DNA from: CAWCLK01 sp963796225
GTDB lineage: Bacteria; Actinomycetota; Nitriliruptoria; Nitriliruptorales; Nitriliruptoraceae
Length of the DNA: 64,000 bases
Reading direction: 5' to 3'
Assembly (NCBI GenBank): GCA_963796225.1
Contig: CAWCLK010000020.1
Coordinates: 1 to 64,000, forward strand
The translations under genes and the position numbers were made by a program. Each line of letters starts with the position of its first letter. Position 1 is the first letter of the stretch. The notes under the pieces were generated by a model. It made no database searches. It saw only the letters and a list, made by a program, of their open reading frames with translations, and was not told where the DNA came from. This document shows, piece by piece, positions 1 through 8,310 of the stretch.

Positions 1-568
1 GGGCGGTGGCGCCGCGCCCCGCGACGGCGATGCCGGCCCCCCAGCCCACGGCGAAGGCGATCAGCATGCCGACGACCGCGGCCGCCCAGTCGGGCTTGGC
101 CTCCATCATCCACACCATCCCGGCGGCGGCACCGAGCAGCGAGGTGACCGGGCCCCACAGCGCCGGGGACTGCGCGTCGGCGCGCAGCTCGGCGGGCAGC
201 AGCCCGTCGCCGAGGCCCTCGGCGGCCTCCGTGAGACGGCGCAGGCGCGCCCCGCCGATCATGGGTCCGATCGGCAGCATGAGCAGCCACGCCGCGAGCC
301 CGACGGTGATGAACGGGTTGGCGAAGCCGCCGCGGTCGCCGCCCCAGACGGCGCCGGCGAGGTGGCCGCCGGTGGCCAGCGAGACCAGCGCGGCACCGAG
401 CACGACCATGCCGCCGGCGCGGGCGAACGAGGCCCACTGGGCGGCGTCGCGCCCCGTGGTGGCCGCGCGCAGGCGCGTACCGGCCATCACCTGGACCAGG
501 CCCCCACCGACGATGGCGGTGGCAGCCAGGACGTGCAGGACCAGGGAGATGGTGTCGACGACGCTCAT
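1..568 (-). CDS. Integral membrane protein, DUF2269-like (3' end outside window)
   Basis: The frame opens at an ATG at 568 and stays open to the left edge, so at least 189 residues are visible and the C-terminus is missing. The N-terminus reads MSVVDTISLVLHVLAA and is followed by about five hydrophobic segments (roughly residues 8-28, 48-70, 85-107, 135-150 and 162-185) separated by short Arg-rich loops. The early 'LHVLAA..VGGG' pattern resembles DUF2269-type predicted membrane proteins, whose function is unknown; this assignment is from memory of the family. A TACCCT hexamer lies 34 nt upstream. It sits downstream of ffh on the same strand, but a hairpin after ffh suggests separate transcription. 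Confidence 0.6.
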   Translation of the reverse strand, partial: MSVVDTISLVLHVLAATAIVGGGLVQVMAGTRLRAATTGRDAAQWASFARAGGMVVLGAALVSLATGGHLAGAVWGGDRGGFANPFITVGLAAWLLMLPIGPMIGGARLRRLTEAAEGLGDGLLPAELRADAQSPALWGPVTSLLGAAAGMVWMMEAKPDWAAAVVGMLIAFAVGWGAGIAVAGRGATA

Positions 569-602
569 GGCGGCGCACCTTCGTGGGAGACGACGAGGCC
601 GG

Positions 603-608
603 AGGGTA
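603..608 (-). promoter_or_regulatory. Candidate -10 hexamer TACCCT
   Basis: TACCCT read on the minus strand, 34 nt before the ATG of the DUF2269-like gene. It matches the TANNNT hexamers that recur at similar distances upstream of many genes in this window. No convincing -35 element is visible. Confidence 0.4.
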
Positions 609-644
609 GTCCCGCCCCGTCAGCCCTTCCCGATCGGCGGGCTG

Positions 645-687
645 CCGGCCGACGCTGCACGAGATCGGGCCCCGGCGCAGCGGCCGG
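645..687 (-). terminator. Hairpin directly after ffh
   Basis: The arms 645-658 and 677-687 pair over 11 bp with a 3-nt bulge (bases 651-653). The structure begins at the ffh stop codon, so it is a plausible intrinsic terminator without a U-tract, as is common in actinobacteria. Confidence 0.4.
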
Positions 688-2139
688 TCAGCCCTTCTTC
701 TTCGGGCTGGGCTGCAGGCCGCTGAACCCGCCCATGCCCCCGGCACCACCGGGCAGCTGGCCGGACTTCATCATCTGGCGGGCGGCCTTGGCCTGGGCGA
801 GCTGGCCCTTGGCGCCCTTCGGCTTCATGCCCTGCATGCCGGCCATCTTGGAGACCGACTTCATGACCTTGCGGGCCTCCTCGAACTGCTTGAGGAGCCG
901 GTTGACCTCGGTCACCGAGCGGCCCGACCCGGCCGCGATGCGCTTGCGACGGCGGCCGCCGTTCTTCTTCAGCACCTTCGGGTTGCGCCGCTCCTCGAGG
1001 GTCATCGACTGGATGATCGCCTCGATGTGCGCGAGGTGCTTGTCGTCGATGTCCATGTCCTTGATCTGCGACCCCACGCCGGGGAGCATCCCGAGGACCC
1101 CCTTCAGCGGCCCCATCCGCTTGACCATCTGCATCTGCTCGAGGAAGTCCTCGAAGGTGAACTCGCCGGAGAGCAGGGCCTCCTCGGCCTTCTTGGTCTC
1201 GGCCTCGGTGAAGGTGTCCTCGGCCTTCTCGATGAGCGTCATCACGTCGCCCATGCCGAGGATCCGGTCCGCCATGCGGTCGGGGTGGAAGGCCTCGAAG
1301 TCCTCCATCTTCTCGCCGATGGAGGCGAAGAGGATGGGCTTGCCCGTGACCTCGCGGACGCTCATCGCGGCACCACCGCGGGCGTCACCGTCGAGCTTGG
1401 TCAGGACCACGCCGTCGAAGCCGACGTCGTCGTGGAAGGCCTTGGCGACGTTGACGGCCTCCTGCCCGATCATCGAGTCGATGACGAACAGCGTCGCCAC
1501 CGGGTCGACGGCGGACCGGATGTCGGCGGCCTGCTGCATCAGCTCGGCGTCGACGTGCAGGCGCCCCGCCGTGTCCACGATCACGACGTCGCAGCCGGTC
1601 TGGGCCGCCTTGTCGAGCGACTCGCGCGCGACCGGCACGGGGTCGCCGGACTCGACCGGGGCGTAGACGTGGACGCCGACCTTCTCGGCGTTGACGCGCA
1701 GCTGCTGGACCGCGGCGGGGCGCTGCAGGTCGCAGGCCACCAGCATCGGGTTGCGGCCCTTCTTCTTCAGCTGTGCCGCGAGCTTGCCCGCCGCGGTGGT
1801 CTTGCCGGAGCCCTGCAGGCCGGCCAGCATGATGACAGCCGGCTTCTGACTGCCGAGGTCCAGCGGCACGGACCCCCCGCCCAGCGCACGGACGATCTCG
1901 GCGTGGACGGCCTTGATGACCTGCTGGGACGGGTTCAGCGCCTTGCTGACGTCCTCGCCCACCAGCGCCTCGCGGAGGTGGCCCACGAACTCCTTGACCA
2001 CCTTGAAGTTGACGTCCGCCTCCAGCAGTGCGAGCCGGATCTCCTTCAGCGTGGCGTCGACGGTCTTCTCGTCGAGGCGACCGCGGCCCTTGACCTTGGA
2101 GAGGGCGGCGTCGAGTCGTTCGGAGAGCGCATCGAACAC
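688..2139 (-). CDS. ffh: Signal recognition particle protein Ffh (SRP54)
   Basis: GTPase subunit of the signal recognition particle. It binds signal sequences of nascent membrane and secreted proteins and docks with FtsY. The 483-aa length is normal. Order of domains: N-terminal helical bundle (residues 1-90), NG GTPase domain with P-loop GLQGSGKTT (107-115), DTAGRL and TKLDGDARGG, then a methionine-rich M domain ending in GGMGGFSGLQPSPKKKG. The GTG start at 2139 gives the family N-terminus MFDALSERLD and has a GAGGA ribosome site about 8 nt upstream; a longer in-frame extension to 2238 lacks family similarity. ftsY lies about 2.4 kb away on the same strand, as often in actinobacteria, although rpsP does not follow ffh here. 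Confidence 0.97.
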   Translation of the reverse strand: MFDALSERLDAALSKVKGRGRLDEKTVDATLKEIRLALLEADVNFKVVKEFVGHLREALVGEDVSKALNPSQQVIKAVHAEIVRALGGGSVPLDLGSQKPAVIMLAGLQGSGKTTAAGKLAAQLKKKGRNPMLVACDLQRPAAVQQLRVNAEKVGVHVYAPVESGDPVPVARESLDKAAQTGCDVVIVDTAGRLHVDAELMQQAADIRSAVDPVATLFVIDSMIGQEAVNVAKAFHDDVGFDGVVLTKLDGDARGGAAMSVREVTGKPILFASIGEKMEDFEAFHPDRMADRILGMGDVMTLIEKAEDTFTEAETKKAEEALLSGEFTFEDFLEQMQMVKRMGPLKGVLGMLPGVGSQIKDMDIDDKHLAHIEAIIQSMTLEERRNPKVLKKNGGRRRKRIAAGSGRSVTEVNRLLKQFEEARKVMKSVSKMAGMQGMKPKGAKGQLAQAKAARQMMKSGQLPGGAGGMGGFSGLQPSPKKKG

Positions 2140-2170
2140 AGTGGGTCCTCGGGGACGGTGGTGGTCGCCG

Positions 2171-2176
2171 AGGGTA
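2171..2176 (-). promoter_or_regulatory. Candidate -10 hexamer TACCCT for ffh
   Basis: TACCCT on the minus strand, 31 nt before the GTG start of ffh, in the intergenic region shared with the divergent histidine kinase gene. Confidence 0.45.
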
Positions 2177-2288
2177 GCGAGGACGTCGTGACCGCCCGGG
2201 GGGGCCAGGCGGACGACCGGGAGGGCATGTGGCACCATTCGCGCGGCGGGCCGGACCCGCCGTGGGGCGAACAGGACAGCGGGTCAGC

Positions 2289-4064
2289 ATGCACGCACCA
2301 CGCCGCAGGGCCGTGCCCTCGCCGGAACGCGCGCTCGGCTGGGGCCGCCTGGCAGCGGGCGCCAGCCTGGTCCTCGCGCTGCTCGGCGAGGTCGTCTACG
2401 GCTATGCCTGGTTCGAGATCTCGATCGCGGTCGGCGGATCGGCCCTGATGCTGGCGGGTGTGGCCACGCTGGCGCTGCCGACGCTGGACCCGTCCCGGTC
2501 GCGGTTGGCGGCCGTGCTGCGGTGGTCGGACCCGGTGATCCTCGGCCTGCTCGTCGCGCTCGGTCCCGACGAGGACGCGGGATACACGCTGGTCCTGCTC
2601 CTGCTGCTGCTCACCTTCCTCGGCCTGCAGGGCGTGCGGTCGTGGTGGGTGGGGGTCGGCATCGGCGTCACGGCCGAAGCCGTCCGACAGGCACTGCGCC
2701 CCCTGCTCGACCACCGGATCGAGCCGGTCGACGCGCTGCTGGGCGTGGGCCTGGCGGTCGGGCTCACGGCCACGCTGGCCCGCATGGTGGACCTGGCCCG
2801 CGCGGCCGAGCGGGAGGCCCGCGACTCCGCCGAGGCCGCCCGCGCGGCCCTGGCCGAGGCGGAGCAGGCCGCCAGCCAGCTCGACGTTATGCACCGGGTC
2901 GTGGTGTCGACGATCGGCACGGCCGAGACCGACGCCCTGCAGCAGATGGTCGACGCGGTCGCGGCCCACCTCGGCGTCCCTGCCGTGACGGTGTTCCTGC
3001 TGGGCGACGGCGGCGCCCCGCGCGTGGTCGCCACGTCCGACCCGGCGGTGGCCGCCCGCGACGACATCACGCCGGTCACCCGCGGACCGTTCCTGCACGG
3101 TCCGCTCGCGCGTGCCCTCGACGGGGCACCGACGCGCGCCACCGATGACGAGCTCGAGGCCATGCAGTCGGCGGGCCACCCCGTCCACGGCGACATCACC
3201 GTCCACCCGCTGCGGCGCGCCGGCGGGCAGGTCGTGGGCGCGATGGCGTGCGGGGCGCCAGTCGGGCGCCGCTTCTCCCCCACCGAGGACCGCACGATCT
3301 CCCGCTTCGCCGCCCAGATGGGGCTGGCGATCGAGGCGGCACGGGCGCTCGACCACGAGACCGACCTCGCCGCCCGCTACCGCGAGCTGGACCGTCTCAA
3401 GACCGACTTCGTGGCCATCACCTCCCACGAGCTGCGCACGCCCCTGACCACCATCGTGGGGGTCATCGAGACCATGCGGCAGCGCCTGGGCGAGCTGCGT
3501 CCCCCGGAGACCGAACGGCTGGTGGCGGCGCTCGGACGCCAGGCCCACCGGCTGGTGCGGCTCGTGGACGACCTCGGGACCGTCTCCCACGTCGACGCGG
3601 GGACGCTGGTGACGATCCGCCGCCCCACCGACGTGCAGGCCATCGTCACGGAGGCCACGAGCGGGCTCCCCGACGTCCCCGTCGTCCTGCACCTCGACAG
3701 CGAGGTCCCGTGCGCCGACGCGGACCCCGACCGCCTCCTGCAGGTCGTCACCAACCTCGTCGCCAACGGCGACCAGCACGGCAGCCCGCCGGTGCACCTG
3801 CAGGTGGGGACCGACGCGGCCAGCCACGAGGTCGTGCTGCAGGTCTGGGACGAGGGCACCGGAATCCCACCGGACCGTCGAGACGAGGTGTTCGACCGCT
3901 TCGTGCGGCTCGGCCGGACCGAGGCCCACTCCCGGGGGTCGGGCCTCGGGCTCGCGATCGCCCGTGAGCTGGTCGTGGCCATGGGCGGCAGCATCGCCGT
4001 GGTCGACCGCGACGAGCACAGCGCCTTCGAGGTGCGGCTGCCCGTCCACCGCGACGCCGCCTGA
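2289..4064 (+). CDS. Membrane sensor histidine kinase with GAF domain
   Basis: 591-aa kinase of a two-component system. The N-terminal third holds about four to five membrane segments (residues 15-165), then a short coiled coil, a GAF-like sensor region (residues 205-360), a HisKA domain with H-box FVAITSHELRTPL (phospho-accepting His at residue 380) and a C-terminal HATPase domain with N-box NLVANGDQHGS, DEGTGIPP and GSGLGLAIARELV. The ATG at 2289 gives a start just before the first hydrophobic segment; a GTG at 2229 would extend the protein by 20 residues. No response regulator is adjacent, so it is an orphan kinase here. It is transcribed divergently from ffh. Confidence 0.9.
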   Translation: MHAPRRRAVPSPERALGWGRLAAGASLVLALLGEVVYGYAWFEISIAVGGSALMLAGVATLALPTLDPSRSRLAAVLRWSDPVILGLLVALGPDEDAGYTLVLLLLLLTFLGLQGVRSWWVGVGIGVTAEAVRQALRPLLDHRIEPVDALLGVGLAVGLTATLARMVDLARAAEREARDSAEAARAALAEAEQAASQLDVMHRVVVSTIGTAETDALQQMVDAVAAHLGVPAVTVFLLGDGGAPRVVATSDPAVAARDDITPVTRGPFLHGPLARALDGAPTRATDDELEAMQSAGHPVHGDITVHPLRRAGGQVVGAMACGAPVGRRFSPTEDRTISRFAAQMGLAIEAARALDHETDLAARYRELDRLKTDFVAITSHELRTPLTTIVGVIETMRQRLGELRPPETERLVAALGRQAHRLVRLVDDLGTVSHVDAGTLVTIRRPTDVQAIVTEATSGLPDVPVVLHLDSEVPCADADPDRLLQVVTNLVANGDQHGSPPVHLQVGTDAASHEVVLQVWDEGTGIPPDRRDEVFDRFVRLGRTEAHSRGSGLGLAIARELVVAMGGSIAVVDRDEHSAFEVRLPVHRDAA

Positions 4065-4235
4065 CGCGTCCGGGCGCCGTGGCGTCCGTTCGACCACCGC
4101 CGGATGGACGGGTTCCTGGCCAGCGCCCGCTCGGCCGCGGCGTCATGTACCGACGTCGGGGGTCCCACGAGGTCCCGTCCACGGCGAGGATTCGAACCTG
4201 GGGCAAGACCACACCTCACAAAAAGGAGAGGATCC

Positions 4236-4484
4236 ATGGCCACCGAGCCGCACACCCATCCCGAGCAGCAGACCCCGCCGCGGGAGCGCGAGGTCATCGT
4301 GACGGACTCCGGCAGCCGGTCCGGCGGGATGTCCGGTGCGATCGTCGCCGTGCTCGCCGTCATCGTGATCGCGCTGATCGCCTGGTTCGCCATCTCCGTC
4401 CTCGGCGGCAGCGGTGACAACGGCGTGGACGCCCCCTCCGTCGACGTCCCGTCCGAGGTGAACATCAACACCGACGGCGGCTGA
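4236..4484 (+). CDS. Small single-pass membrane protein, unknown function
   Basis: 82-aa protein. An AAAAAGGAG ribosome site lies close before the ATG at 4236 and is the strongest in the window, which fixes the start. Residues 1-30 are polar (His, Gln, Pro, Glu rich), residues 32-58 form one hydrophobic helix rich in Ile, Val and Ala, and the last 24 residues are Gly/Asp rich with VDVPSEVNINTDGG at the end. No signal peptidase or lipobox motif is evident, so a membrane-anchored protein is likely. I do not recognise the family. A perfect 18-bp hairpin follows, so it is probably a monocistronic, well translated gene. Confidence 0.8.
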   Translation: MATEPHTHPEQQTPPREREVIVTDSGSRSGGMSGAIVAVLAVIVIALIAWFAISVLGGSGDNGVDAPSVDVPSEVNINTDGG

Positions 4485-4498
4485 CCCCACCACCGAAG

Positions 4499-4540
4499 CA
4501 CGACGGCGGGCGGACCCCATCGGGTCCGCCCGCCGTCGTG
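4499..4540. terminator. Perfect 18-bp hairpin between convergent genes
   Basis: 4499-4516 and 4523-4540 are exact reverse complements around a 6-nt loop (ccatcg). It lies between the 82-aa gene and ftsY, whose 3' ends face each other, so it probably terminates transcription from both sides. There is no T-tract. Confidence 0.85.
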
Positions 4541-4557
4541 TGTGCACACGCCCCCGG

Positions 4558-5712
4558 TCAGACCTCGAGGCCCGCGAACAGGCCCTCGACGAAGGCGTCG
4601 GGGTCGAAGGGCGCCAGGTCGTCGACGTCCTCGCCGAGGCCCACCAGCTTGACCGGCAGGTCCAGCTCGCGCTGGACGGCAACGGCGATCCCGCCCTTGG
4701 ACGAGCCGTCGAGCTTGGTCAGCACCAGGCCGGTGACCTCGACCGCGTCGAGGAAGGCGCGCGCCTGCTGGATGCCGTTCTGCCCGGTGGTGGCGTCGAG
4801 GACCAGCAGCGTCTCCTCCAACGGCCCCGACTGCTTCTCGACGACGCGCTTGACCTTGCCGAGCTCGTCCATCAGCTCGCGCTTGTTGTGCAGGCGCCCG
4901 GCGGTGTCGACGATCAGGAGGTCGGCGTCGGTGGCACGCGCAGCCATGTAGCCGTCGAAGGCCACCGAAGCCGGGTCCGCACCCTCGTCCTTGCGCACCA
5001 GCCGCGCCCCGGTGCGTTCCGCCCACAGGCCGAGCTGCTCGGCGGCGGCGGCCCGGAAGGTGTCGGCGGCGGCCAGGACGACGTCCCGGCCCTCGCGCTG
5101 CTCGACGGCGGCCAGCTTGCCGATCGTCGTTGTCTTGCCCGTCCCGTTGACGCCCGTGACCATCCAGACGGTGGGCTCGTCGTCCTGGGTGCGCGCCAGG
5201 CTGCGGTCCGCGGTCCCGAGGGCCTTGCGCAGCTCCTGCTTGAGCAGGTCCACGACCTCGTCCGCGGTGGTCGCCCCCTCCTCGCGGGCCCGACGCTGCA
5301 GCTCCTCCACGATCTCCATGGTCGCGGTGACCCCGACGTCAGCGGCGATCAGGGCCTCCTCGAGCCCCTCCCAGGCCTCGTCGGACACGCCCCGCCCGAA
5401 CAGCTCGGCGACCGAGGACCCGAGGACGTTGCGGGTGCGCGACAGCCGGACGCGGAACCGCTCCCCCAGCGTGAGTGGCGGGGCCTCCTCGACCTCCGGC
5501 GGGGCCGGTGGTGCCTCGGGTTCCGCCGGGGGGGCCTCGGGCGCCTCGAGCACGTCGGTGTCGCGTTCGAGCGTCGCGGTGCCGCCCCCGTCCTCGGGCA
5601 GGGGCTGGGTGTCACCGCCCCGACCCGACGACCGGCGGCTGCCGACGACCAGCCCGGCGACGAGCGCCACGACGAGCACGCCGACGATGGCGACGAGCAG
5701 GATCAGTTCCAT
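4558..5712 (-). CDS. ftsY: Signal recognition particle receptor FtsY
   Basis: SRP receptor GTPase that docks Ffh-ribosome complexes at the membrane. 384 aa. The start ATG at 5712, with AGGGGG about 10 nt upstream, gives an N-terminal membrane helix (residues 2-25), then an acidic, Pro/Glu-rich linker (to about residue 80) and the NG domain: VNGTGKTTTIGKLA, AADTFRAAA, DTAGRLHNK and TKLDGSSKGG. The membrane helix plus acidic linker is the usual actinobacterial FtsY layout. A TACCGT hexamer lies 35 nt upstream. It stands close to smc and ffh, as in other actinobacteria. Confidence 0.97.
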   Translation of the reverse strand: MELILLVAIVGVLVVALVAGLVVGSRRSSGRGGDTQPLPEDGGGTATLERDTDVLEAPEAPPAEPEAPPAPPEVEEAPPLTLGERFRVRLSRTRNVLGSSVAELFGRGVSDEAWEGLEEALIAADVGVTATMEIVEELQRRAREEGATTADEVVDLLKQELRKALGTADRSLARTQDDEPTVWMVTGVNGTGKTTTIGKLAAVEQREGRDVVLAAADTFRAAAAEQLGLWAERTGARLVRKDEGADPASVAFDGYMAARATDADLLIVDTAGRLHNKRELMDELGKVKRVVEKQSGPLEETLLVLDATTGQNGIQQARAFLDAVEVTGLVLTKLDGSSKGGIAVAVQRELDLPVKLVGLGEDVDDLAPFDPDAFVEGLFAGLEV

Positions 5713-5747
5713 GGAGCGGGCCCCCTGGGGTCGACGACCGCGGCTCG

Positions 5748-5753
5748 ACGGTA
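5748..5753 (-). promoter_or_regulatory. Candidate -10 hexamer TACCGT for ftsY
   Basis: TACCGT on the minus strand, 35 nt before the ftsY start. Confidence 0.4.
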
Positions 5754-5904
5754 GCCGCGACGCCGGCACCCATCGCGGTCGGTCCCTGCTCCCCCGGGCA
5801 CCAGCCCGTCCCGGACATTTCGTCCCGGCGACCGACACTGCCACCATGGGCGCCGCTCGGGCCGTGCTGGCCCGGGACGCGAGAGACACGACCCACGGGG
5901 CAGG

Positions 5905-7431
5905 ATGAGGACGCGAACCGCACGGGCGGCGACCGGGCTGGTGGCCGCAGCGCTGATGTTGGTGACCGGCTGTTCCGGGGGTGACACGGACGCCGCACAT
6001 GACACGGCCGACACCGCACCGGCCGGCGCAGGTGGCCACGGGACCGTCGAGGGGGCCGAGACCGCGCTGACGTCGACGCAGCGGGACCACCTGGTGGACG
6101 ACGGCGAGACGACCTGGGACGTCACCTACACCGACGAGACCGTGGTGGTGGCCGGGGAAGCCCTCGACGCCCTCACGTCGGCCGACGACGACGCGGGCAC
6201 CTACACCTTCGACGCGGCCGCCCTCGGGGCGGCGGGTGTGGAGGTCGCCGAGGACGACGTGCTCCTGATCGCCGGGCGTGCGCTCCGACGCGTCACCGCC
6301 GTCGCGGACGACGGCGACAGCCTCGCCGTGCAGTCCGAGCCGGCCACGCTCGCGGACGCCATCCGGGACGGCACCGTGGCCTGGGACGTGCCCCTGCAGT
6401 TCTCCTTCGACCAGTTCCTGGCCGCCGTGGACGACGACGCCCAGGCCCTCGGCGCCCCGCACGAGGTGCAGGCGGCCTCGGCCGGGCAGGCGCGGCTCGC
6501 CCGCATCGGCATGCGCATGCCCGACGGTCGGGTGGTCCCGGTGCAGTCGGGCGAGGACATCGGCAAGGCCATCCACGACTCGATCGAGGTGGACCGCGAG
6601 GCAGGCAGCGTGGCCTGGACCTATCAGGCCCAGGGCAACACCTTCCGGTTCCGACTGACCTCCCACGGCGACAGCGTCGACATCCTCGTCGTGGTGTCGC
6701 GTGAGGGCGCGGGCGACAGCACGATGGCCTTCCGGGGCGAGGGCACCATCACCTCGATGCGGTCGACCGCCACGACCAGCTACGCCGACGGGGAGCTCAC
6801 CAGCTCGGACATCGACGTCCAGGAGCTCGGCGGCAGCCTGGACCTCACCCTCGCGGTCGCGGGTGCCGGCGTCAGCCCGGTCGAGCTCGAGGTCCCCGTG
6901 CCCATGCTGACCTACACGTGGCTGGTCGGCCCCGTACCGGTCACCGTGGACCTCACGGCCCAGATCATCGGCAACGTCAACGCCTCGGCCAACGCCTCCG
7001 CACAGGCCACGGCCTCCTTCGAGTACCGGGGCGACGTCGGCCTGACCTACCACGGCACCGATGTGACCGCGTCCGGGGCGACCGACATCGACGAGATGGA
7101 TCCGGAGCCGGCCGATTCGGCGGCCGCGATGGGGCTCGACGTCGATGCGCAGTTCGGGGTGGCGTTCCCGAAGGTCTCCCTGTCGATCTTCGGCCAGGGG
7201 ATCGTCCCGTCCCTGCACTGGGGCGCGGTGATCGGCTCGTCGCTGCACTGGGGCGGTCCGGCCGCGGGGTTCCCGGCCTCCTCGGTGTGCAAGCAGGCCT
7301 ACGTGCGCATGGAGGTCAACGGCGGGTACGACATCACCGTGCTCGGGCAGGACCTGGCCAGCGAGACCTTCGACCCGCCCCTGTACACCGACGAGCGGCG
7401 CACGACGGGTGACAGCTGCCCCGAGGAGTGA
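5905..7431 (+). CDS. Predicted lipoprotein of unknown function
   Basis: 508 aa. The N-terminus has an Arg-rich start, a hydrophobic stretch and the lipobox LVTGC (Cys at about residue 23), so it should be lipid-anchored on the outer face of the membrane. The rest is acidic and beta-rich with many Ala, Asp, Val and Thr. Two features stand out: a GNVNASANASAQATAS stretch near the middle of the second half, and a repeated LHWG motif (SLHWGAVIGSSLHWGG) near residues 432-446. Two extra Cys residues near the C-terminus could form a disulfide. It is divergent from ftsY and convergent with the CcdA-like gene, 19 bp apart. I do not recognise the family. Confidence 0.8.
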   Translation: MRTRTARAATGLVAAALMLVTGCSGGDTDAAHDTADTAPAGAGGHGTVEGAETALTSTQRDHLVDDGETTWDVTYTDETVVVAGEALDALTSADDDAGTYTFDAAALGAAGVEVAEDDVLLIAGRALRRVTAVADDGDSLAVQSEPATLADAIRDGTVAWDVPLQFSFDQFLAAVDDDAQALGAPHEVQAASAGQARLARIGMRMPDGRVVPVQSGEDIGKAIHDSIEVDREAGSVAWTYQAQGNTFRFRLTSHGDSVDILVVVSREGAGDSTMAFRGEGTITSMRSTATTSYADGELTSSDIDVQELGGSLDLTLAVAGAGVSPVELEVPVPMLTYTWLVGPVPVTVDLTAQIIGNVNASANASAQATASFEYRGDVGLTYHGTDVTASGATDIDEMDPEPADSAAAMGLDVDAQFGVAFPKVSLSIFGQGIVPSLHWGAVIGSSLHWGGPAAGFPASSVCKQAYVRMEVNGGYDITVLGQDLASETFDPPLYTDERRTTGDSCPEE

Positions 7432-7450
7432 CCCGGGGGCACACAGGCGG

Positions 7451-8305
7451 TCACGCCGGCGGTTCCTGCCCGTCCGGGGCCACCCGGGCCTCCTGGCGCC
7501 ATCGCCGCAGGAGCCAGGCTCCCGTGACCACCACGGCCGCCGCGCCGAGGACCTCGTCCGGGACCCGCGCGCCGGCGTCACGTGCCCACTCCTCGGCCCG
7601 CGCCCCGAGCATGGCGAGGTCGGGCGATTCGACCAGCGCCCCGCCGCCGACCAGCAGCAGGACCCCGACCCCCACCAGGAGCAGGCCCGACACCACCGAG
7701 GTGCTGTGCAGCCGCAGGCCGGCCACCCGGAGCTCGCGGCCGCGCAGCCACCGTCGAGGACGCTCGCCGATCCGGTCCCACACCAGCGCGAGGACCCCGA
7801 GGGGCACGACCATCCCGAGGGCGTACACGGCCAGCAGCGCCCCGCCCCGGACCGGCTGGCCCCCGGCCGCCGCAAGCACGAGGATCGACCCCAGGATGGG
7901 GCCGGTGCAGAAGCCGGTGACGCCGTAGGCGAGCCCGAGCACGTAGGTCGCCCCGGGGCCGTTGCCCGTCGTCCCGCGGTCCCGCAACCGGCGGGGCAGC
8001 AGCACGAACCCCCCGCCGAACGCCGTCACCAGCCCGAGGAGGATCACGACGGCGCCCGCGACGGCGACCACGGTGTCCTGGTGGGTGCGCACGAGGCGCG
8101 TGGCCGCCGAGGCGGACACGCCCAACGGCACGAGCGTGGTCACCAGCCCGAGGTAGAAGACGCCGGTCCGCGCCAGCAGGCGTCCCGGCTGGTCGAAGGC
8201 GTAGGCGAAGAAGGACGGCAGCAGCAGCGCCCCGCACGGGCTGAGCACGGCGAGCACGCCGCCGGCGAGCGCGGCGACGTAGCCGATGTCTGCGCCGAGG
8301 CCCAC
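7451..8305 (-). CDS. CcdA/DsbD-like transmembrane electron transfer protein
   Basis: 284 aa with about six to seven membrane segments. The first helix has LAVLSPCGALLLPSFFAY and a later helix has GVTGFCTGPILGS: the paired membrane cysteines (SPC and FCTGP) of the CcdA/DsbD beta-domain family, which carry reducing equivalents from cytoplasmic thioredoxin across the membrane. Starts with GTG at 8305, 5 nt after the stop of the DsbA-like gene, so the two are almost certainly co-transcribed. The likely job is to reduce the partner thioredoxin-fold protein or cytochrome c maturation factors; no cytochrome genes are nearby. The C-terminal tail is Arg-rich. Confidence 0.85.
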   Translation of the reverse strand: MGLGADIGYVAALAGGVLAVLSPCGALLLPSFFAYAFDQPGRLLARTGVFYLGLVTTLVPLGVSASAATRLVRTHQDTVVAVAGAVVILLGLVTAFGGGFVLLPRRLRDRGTTGNGPGATYVLGLAYGVTGFCTGPILGSILVLAAAGGQPVRGGALLAVYALGMVVPLGVLALVWDRIGERPRRWLRGRELRVAGLRLHSTSVVSGLLLVGVGVLLLVGGGALVESPDLAMLGARAEEWARDAGARVPDEVLGAAAVVVTGAWLLRRWRQEARVAPDGQEPPA

Positions 8306-8310
8306 CGCGG

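Noticed and set aside
2046..4097. Long minus-strand frame opposite the histidine kinase
   Set aside because: Kinase motifs on the plus strand are unambiguous; the antisense product has His/Arg/Asp-rich low-complexity sequence.
4185..4203. Sequence resembling a tRNA T arm (GGTTCGAATCC on the minus strand) before the 82-aa gene
   Set aside because: No D arm, anticodon arm or acceptor stem can be built around it and one stem position does not pair, so it is not a tRNA. It could be a remnant of one, or chance.
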